Part shown: in pieces, positions 58,900 through 64,000 of the stretch
Layout: every line of letters starts with the position of its first letter
Numbering within the stretch: position 1 is the stretch's first letter
Assembly: GCA_025558075.1 (NCBI GenBank)
Contig: JAHLKF010000002.1
Location: 1,054,001 to 1,118,000, forward strand
Direction of reading: 5' to 3'
Source: Gaertneriomyces semiglobifer
Taxonomy: Eukaryota > Chytridiomycota > Chytridiomycetes > Spizellomycetales > Spizellomycetaceae
Length of the DNA stretch: 64,000 nucleotides
The notes under the pieces: model-generated
Seen by the model: only the letters and a program-made list of their open reading frames with translations
Databases searched by the model: none
What the model was told of the DNA's origin: nothing
Made by a program: the position numbers and the translations under genes

Positions 58900-60570
58900 T
58901 CATGATTCTACAAATGAAAATATTCTGACCACCCCGCCGACACCATTTGCAGGGGTGTCCGATATGTCGGTGCATCGAGAAACTACGCTTACGATACGTC
59001 CTTCATCAAAACTCAGCCAACGGGGTGCACAGTTTGCATATTGTTTCTCTGCCCCGGAGTGGTCGTGCAGCGTTACAAGTGGTCGGTCTGCCAGTACAAC
59101 CGGCGGATGAGGCGAGCCAGGTGACGTGAGATCCCAGACATTAATGCCATCTATATCGCCAGTTACCAGCTTGCGCATCCCAACATCAATTTCCAAAGCA
59201 GTGACTGCAGCCCCAAGGTAAAGCGTCGAGCAGTGCACCAGTATCGTTGTGTCCGAACTGTATCCCGTAGTTTTGCGGGCGCGTTCCATTAATGCAAACA
59301 CATGAACTGTGTTATCGGCATGGGCTGTTACCAGATACGGTGGGCGAAACCGCATGGACGTGAGCGTCGTCGAAACAGGGGTCTGTAGGTCGTAAATCCC
59401 CGAAACCGGATAGTAGTGGTTCGTACGAGTAATACCACTTCCAATTCGGAACACAACCTCTTGTACGCCCAAGTCCCACGTTCTGCTAAGACATGGTATT
59501 CCGTATGCGAGGTGAAGCACGTAATCACCATTCTTATCCTTTCGTATGCCAAGGTCGACTGGAGTATCGTAACTTATGACACCTCTCAAAGTCTGTTCAC
59601 GCACGCAACGTGTCTCACCGCCTCCATTAGGCGTCCTCAGAGTGTGAATGTTGAGGTCAAACTCAGAGGAGCACGTGGCAATAACGTTATCCAGTACGGC
59701 AATTGCAAGGATAGATGCTGATCCATTTGGTCGTCGCGCGCAGCAAAGTTCTGTCGCCATCCATGTCCTCCCCGGGTTCCCAGCAACCGCAGAAAACCGC
59801 CATACGCCAATGCTTCCATTACTGTATCCAGCTACTAACGTTCGAGTACCCGGTTCACTGTCGTCCTCGCTAAAATGTAGCGCTGTAACAGAAGCTCCAA
59901 TATCATTTTGGCTAAGAGTGATGGATCCTTCCAGTTCCTGATTATCCATTTTCCAGACAAATATATCAGAATCTTCCGCACAGCTTCCGGCACTTGTGAG
60001 TATATGACGGTCGCTGAACGCTACTGCTGGAATTCGATTTTGAGATCCACGAGATCCTTGCATTATCGACAGGCACGGTTGAACGCAAATACTAGATACT
60101 CGGCAATCGCCTGCTTGCCATCTGTGTTGTAGGATATACATAGCTCTCCATTTCGTCGGTATCGCGGTAACTCTTGAGTTCGTATGGCTTTTATGAACGT
60201 TGTTGGAATTGGACAGCGCCGTGATGATGCCCGTCGCCCGGTCAGATAAAACAGGAGGTATAATAGTCGGTAGAAGGAAGCGGACCATGTACAAGCGCTT
60301 CCATAACTGCAATACGATGTGACAGTTAAATGGACGGGGCCTTGGATATATGAATACAAAACCGAGAACACTTACGTATTCATCACTAGCAAGCCGTTTG
60401 AACTTTCTCGACAGCCGTGAGACTTTGAGTCCGAGCTCTTGATACGTCAAGTATGATAAAATATACATGAGCACCTCATCCGAAAGTTTGGCCGTCCAGT
60501 CCTGGTGCACCAACTGGTTCCGCAAACGGGATTTTTGCTGACAGTGGACGGACATAATGAAGAAACCCAA
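58900..60570 (-). CDS. F-box protein with WD40-like repeats
   Basis: Probable substrate receptor of an SCF ubiquitin ligase. Two exons, 60570-60376 and 60306-58900; 533 residues. The N-terminal F-box is KLSDEVLMYILSYLTYQELGLKVSRLSRKFKRLASDEYLWKRLY, interrupted after DEY by a 69-nt, stop-free, multiple-of-three intron. The rest carries weak WD40-type blades: RHILTSAGSCAEDSDIFVWK, TLVAGYSNGSIGVWRFS, RPPYLVTAHADNTVHVFAL and RKLVTGDIDGINVWDL. The substrate is not predictable. ATG at 60570 is used; a second in-frame ATG is five codons later. Confidence 0.82.
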   Translation of the reverse strand: MGFFIMSVHCQQKSRLRNQLVHQDWTAKLSDEVLMYILSYLTYQELGLKVSRLSRKFKRLASDEYVSVLGFVFIYPRPRPFNCHIVLQLWKRLYMVRFLLPTIIPPVLSDRATGIITALSNSNNVHKSHTNSRVTAIPTKWRAMYILQHRWQAGDCRVSSICVQPCLSIMQGSRGSQNRIPAVAFSDRHILTSAGSCAEDSDIFVWKMDNQELEGSITLSQNDIGASVTALHFSEDDSEPGTRTLVAGYSNGSIGVWRFSAVAGNPGRTWMATELCCARRPNGSASILAIAVLDNVIATCSSEFDLNIHTLRTPNGGGETRCVREQTLRGVISYDTPVDLGIRKDKNGDYVLHLAYGIPCLSRTWDLGVQEVVFRIGSGITRTNHYYPVSGIYDLQTPVSTTLTSMRFRPPYLVTAHADNTVHVFALMERARKTTGYSSDTTILVHCSTLYLGAAVTALEIDVGMRKLVTGDIDGINVWDLTSPGSPHPPVVLADRPLVTLHDHSGAEKQYANCAPRWLSFDEGRIVSVVSRCTDISDTPANGVGGVVRIFSFVES

Positions 60571-60773
60571 AGGAGGATTACTTGTGCCTCAAGCGCAACC
60601 GTCCTTCCCACAGTACAATTACAATGTGGAAGGCGTGATTCGCTCCTCCAACGCAATGTGTCAGCACGTTCACATTCGAAAGGTTAGGGAACGCGAACCA
60701 ACTCCTCTGTGAATACATTATTGACGAAGGAAATAACGGTTACAGAATGTACAATTTGTCTATCTAAAAGGTA

Positions 60774-61964
60774 TCAGCGTTCTGGGCTAATCTTTTGCCA
60801 GAGTCGGCTCACGGCAGCCCGAAAACGGGTATCCTGATGCAAGATAAAAATCGGATTGAAGCTAGAATCAACGTACGCCAGCACCGCTCCCATACCCGTC
60901 AGCACGTGTGGCGACTCCCTGCCGGTTACGGCCTCGTATACCACTACTGAGAACAGCCAAAAGACGAAGGTTGACAAGAATGCGACGACGAGGACAATGA
61001 ATTTCGTCAAAATTAGTCGTTCCTTTGCTTGAGTCTCTCGGTGGTTGTTGATTCTCTTCGTCACATCACCAAGACTACCACAACGCGTGAGGTTCTCCTT
61101 GCTTCTGTGCCAGCCTATCGTACTTTTAGGCTCCGGTACATGTTGCGTCGTGACGGGTGCAGCCGTAACCACCGTCTCTCTCGTTTGTTTGTTCAGCTGG
61201 TGAGTAAGCTTTCGAAATTTCGCGTACACAGCAATATAAGAAAAAGCCGTGACTGTAGCAAAGAACACCATTGCCATGCAAGTGAAGATGACCACCGCTC
61301 TCATCATCCAATGTGTCGCCATCCAGGACGCTTCGCAGTATGTCCGCGTGGACGCCAAACGGGGGCCCCTTCCTGATACCTTGCCCGCGAAGAACAGGCA
61401 GATGGTATAAAGAAATGCCACTACCCACGACAACACTACCACAAATACGATATGAAACCGTTTTACTGGTCTCCTACCCAGATAGCATGAATATCGCCTC
61501 ACCAAGTGACAAAGACAAACGCCACTTACTCCAAGCAGATGGAAACATATCTGTCGACGGCAATCCACATGAACGTCTGCCCTGAAACTGCCATTCCAGT
61601 GCTAGCAATACTGAGCACGGCCTGGCAGCCTACGGGACCCGTCACAAAGGCCCCATAGTGCGCGCTGAGAGCTTCAGTGACCCACGCCGCTGCACCCCAT
61701 ATAATATCTGCCAGAGCTAAGTTCAAAAACTGCAAAGCAAACTCGCGTGAGCATCCGGTTGCGATCAAATGGCGGGAAACAAATAACAGGTATTACCAGG
61801 TATGTTCGATAATCATGTCGCAAAATGCGATCCGTAAGAAACAAGACCAGAACAAGTCCATTCGCAATGATATTCACGCTGTTGATGGCCAAGGAGATCG
61901 CGTTCCAGACTTTGCTCTCGGCGTTATGCTCGACCCACTCCCCGGCATAAAGCTGCACTGTCAT
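60774..61964 (-). CDS. Rhodopsin-type (class A) seven-transmembrane GPCR
   Basis: Three exons: 61964-61797, 61729-61530, 61473-60774; 355 residues. Class A landmarks are all present: TM1 NSVNIIANGLVLVLFL; TM2 FLNLALADIIWG with the conserved LxxxD; a cysteine at the start of TM3 (VGCQAVL) and one in loop 2 (TYCEASW) for the standard disulfide; DRY at the end of TM3 (WIAVDRYVSIC); Trp in TM4 (VVLSWVVAFLY); TM5; a long third loop with Ser/Thr and basic residues; TM6 LILTKFIVLVVAFLSTFVFWLF; TM7 VDSSFNPIFIL, where NPxxI replaces NPxxY. The N-terminus is short and no extracellular domain is present. Ligand unknown. Confidence 0.85.
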
Positions 61965-62830
61965 AGCTTCCCAACGATAGCAGACCGTCGAGAGCTACAC
62001 GGTCTTCTCATTACCGAGAAGGGTGTAGTGAGCTTTGGCGGTTTTTGAGTCGGTAACTGCATTGACATAGGACCGGCATGCTGTGCAAGTTTTTTACCAC
62101 TTTCATGCATGCCACAAATAGTAACAAGAGTATCCCAGTTAATGCGGGCTAGGCTCCGCGTTCAGACGGCATCATGAATCATGACGTTATGAGTTGTTTC
62201 GGGGTTGAACGTATTGTTCTCTTTGCTGTGCAGTGTGATGCGGAGAAAAAATCCCGCCTTCATGTTCTTCTAGTTGTTTTGCTTCCTCCGTTGCTTTGCC
62301 GGGCCCATGCTCCTGTTGCTTGTCAGTATGCCAGCTGCTCTGCTTGGGCGAAGAAAAACTTGCCCGGTCGGCCAAGCCGGTGCTGCTCTTGTTGAGTGTG
62401 CTAGCCGCCGGAAGGTACACCCCCAAAAGGATCTCCACCTTTTTTCCGGGCTCGCCGGGTGGGAATAAAATAAGCTATTGCCGTACTGACTCTCTCTCCC
62501 GATGCTAGGTGGTGCAGGGGAGGAAGGCGATGTTTGCCTGTATTTTGTAGCTCTGGGTTCCGCGTTGTTTGCCACAATCGCTTCCCACTCCGGAGATGAG
62601 ACAAGTCTTCAGCAGAATAATTTCATTGTAACTTACATACATGCGTCACACTCATTAAACTGGGCGGACCATAACAAAGACAATTATCATGTACCATTAA
62701 AACTCGTACCACAGTGCGCATCTCGTGCGATAAGTATTTGCTACTGTTACTTTTCACGGTAAGGGCGATCGACGTTACATAATTGGATATTGGGCCACAG
62801 AATAACGATAGGTCAAGTGCGTCCATCAGT
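61965..62830 (+). other. Intergenic region without a supported gene
   Basis: About 870 bp between the GPCR start and the PRP39 stop (both minus). Several overlapping frames of 60-123 codons on both strands, none with a recognisable motif. Presumably holds the GPCR promoter. Confidence 0.45.
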
Positions 62831-64000
62831 CTAATAACCTGCAGCTCCGGAATAATCCCAGCCAGCGGTCGATGTTGATGCCGCGGCGCCATAGTAGCCG
62901 TTGTAGGAGGCCTGCGAAAATCTCAGAATTTCATCAGGGCAACCAAGAACGACATGCCATACGTACCTGTGATTGGTCGTAACCTGCATATCCCGTCGCC
63001 TGTGGATAAGCATAAGCACTTGTGGCAGCAGTCGGCGTAGGCGTAGCAGCGGCTACACTATCCGAACGGGCCTGCTTCACGGGCCTGTGTGATGCGCTAT
63101 CTTCATGCTGGCGTTTTTTGGAAGCCGGCGAGTCGACAGCTCGATCACCAAAATCCCTGTGCACTTCCATATCCACTTTATCTATCGTCGCGATGTCCGT
63201 GCTTCGTTCCACTAATGTATCCAAATAACGCAGACCAACCTGATACTTATCACAGGTGGCCAAGCTGGAAGCTTTTAACTGATCCCAAACCTTCGCGGCG
63301 AACTCGAGACCAGATGCACCAGGTTGAGCGAGCTCGAATAGCAAGTAGCTGAGCCACAAATATCTGCTTTGTGGATACTGTTGCGTCATAGTCATGTACA
63401 TGTCGCGGGTAGAGTCAACATCCGTTGAGGAATGATAATGCATTTTTATCCTCTGGACCGCGAGAAACCCTTTACCCTTGTCGTCCGGAAGGGTTGCCAT
63501 CCCACCGTCTAACATGTTTTGCGCCCCTTCAATATCCCCCTGTCGTCGCTCAAAATGGGCAAACTTTGATAGCGTTTCAACATGCTCTGGTAATTGTTCC
63601 AATATCGTACGATAGACGGTCCGAGCAGCGTCTATGGCACCATTTTCCTCTTCAAACGCGGCATTCCACAATCTAATGGCCACCTTACTTGGTGGCAAGA
63701 AAGCTCCCGTGGCGCGAACATACACTTGGCGAACGCCATCTACGTCTTGCAGCGTTTTCAAATATCTAATGTATCGCAGCCAAAACTCCTCGTACAAAGC
63801 GCATGCGACCAGGCATCGCTCATACAGAATGCGCGCTCTCGCAGCATCGCCTTCGTTTTCCTCAAATGTCAAGTACTTTCTCCAGTTATCCAGCTGGGCT
63901 TCGTCAAGCGGCTTGACGTGGAAGTACGGCCGTTTAATTTCGGACTCAAAACCCCAACGCTTGAGAACTGCATCCTGAGTTTTCATATAAATCTCCGATT
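62831..64000 (-). CDS. PRP39: Pre-mRNA-processing factor Prp39, partial at the window edge
   Basis: U1 snRNP-associated HAT-repeat protein that helps in 5' splice-site recognition. Exons 64000 (open)-62967 and 62911-62831; the 5' part lies outside the window. The frame continues upstream of the ATG at 63984-63986 (SEIY before MKTQDAVLKRWGFE), so that Met is internal. HAT repeats: RPYFHVKPLDEAQLDNWRKY, RARILYERCLVACALYEEFW, RQVYVRATGAFLPP, ARTVYRTILEQLPEHVETL and STRDMYMTMTQQYPQSRYLW. After the last repeat come a basic segment (SPASKKRQHED) and a Tyr/Ala/Gly-rich tail ending YSGAAGY. Confidence 0.9.

Overview
This is a gene-dense nuclear window from a fungus. Almost every gene has short GT-AG introns (about 50-75 nt), and the products are eukaryotic: Slu7, Prp38 and Prp39 splicing factors, fibrillarin, ribosomal protein eL43, RNA polymerase I A12.2, TAF13, Atg4, COG8 and Rit1. 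Several genes fit a zoosporic, early-diverging fungus such as a chytrid better than a yeast or mushroom. These are a full-length SREBP with its C-terminal regulatory domain, an intersectin-like EH-EH-SH3-SH3-DH-PH-C2 protein, a rhodopsin-type (class A) GPCR, a membrane-anchored cyclic-nucleotide phosphodiesterase and a CHCHD5-type twin-CX9C protein. The taxonomic placement is inference; no marker sequence settles it.

Layout. 0.2-2 kb: two mitochondrial genes (COX4, CHCHD5). 2.4-8.1 kb: SLU7, then SREBP, both on the minus strand. 8.1-9.4 kb: intergenic DNA with a CCCTCTCT microsatellite. 9.4-13 kb: RPA12, the PP2A methyltransferase PPM1 and PRP38. 13.3-19.7 kb: the intersectin-like gene. 20-22.8 kb: NOP1 and RPL43, each with a tiny first coding exon and one unusually long intron. 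23.7-26 kb: a Dbf2/Sid2-type kinase. 26.3-28.2 kb: a Kre9/Knh1-like surface protein. 28.8-32.3 kb: centrin and, divergently, a GH13 alpha-glucosidase. 32.4-36.2 kb: COG8 and ATG4. 36.4-38.6 kb: a TBC1D20/Gyp8 Rab-GAP and a broken HIS3. 38.9-42.2 kb: the ferredoxin YAH1, a PX-BAR sorting nexin and TAF13. 42.5-45.9 kb: the six-TM phosphodiesterase. 45.9-48.1 kb: a long unexplained gap and an AN1 zinc-finger gene. 48.6-53.1 kb: an M16 metalloprotease and a flavin-reductase-like protein. 53.2-58.2 kb: RIT1, a single-TM LEA-like protein and a small unknown. 58.9-64 kb: an F-box/WD protein, the GPCR, and PRP39 running off the right edge.

These are mostly independent housekeeping genes rather than a cluster. 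Small functional groupings are visible. Cyclic-nucleotide and GPCR signalling is represented by the PDE and GPCR, about 15 kb apart. Spliceosome factors are Slu7, Prp38 and Prp39. Ribosome biogenesis is represented by RPA12, NOP1 and RPL43. Membrane traffic is represented by intersectin, COG8, the TBC GAP, the PX-BAR protein and Atg4. The strongest points for follow-up are the membrane-PDE fusion, the class A GPCR, a Hub1-binding-type (HIND) peptide at the end of Prp38, a decayed HIS3 copy, and a promoter module shared between RPL43 and the 55.4-kb intergenic region. Exon boundaries were placed by hand from splice consensus, reading phase and family conservation; no transcript data were available.
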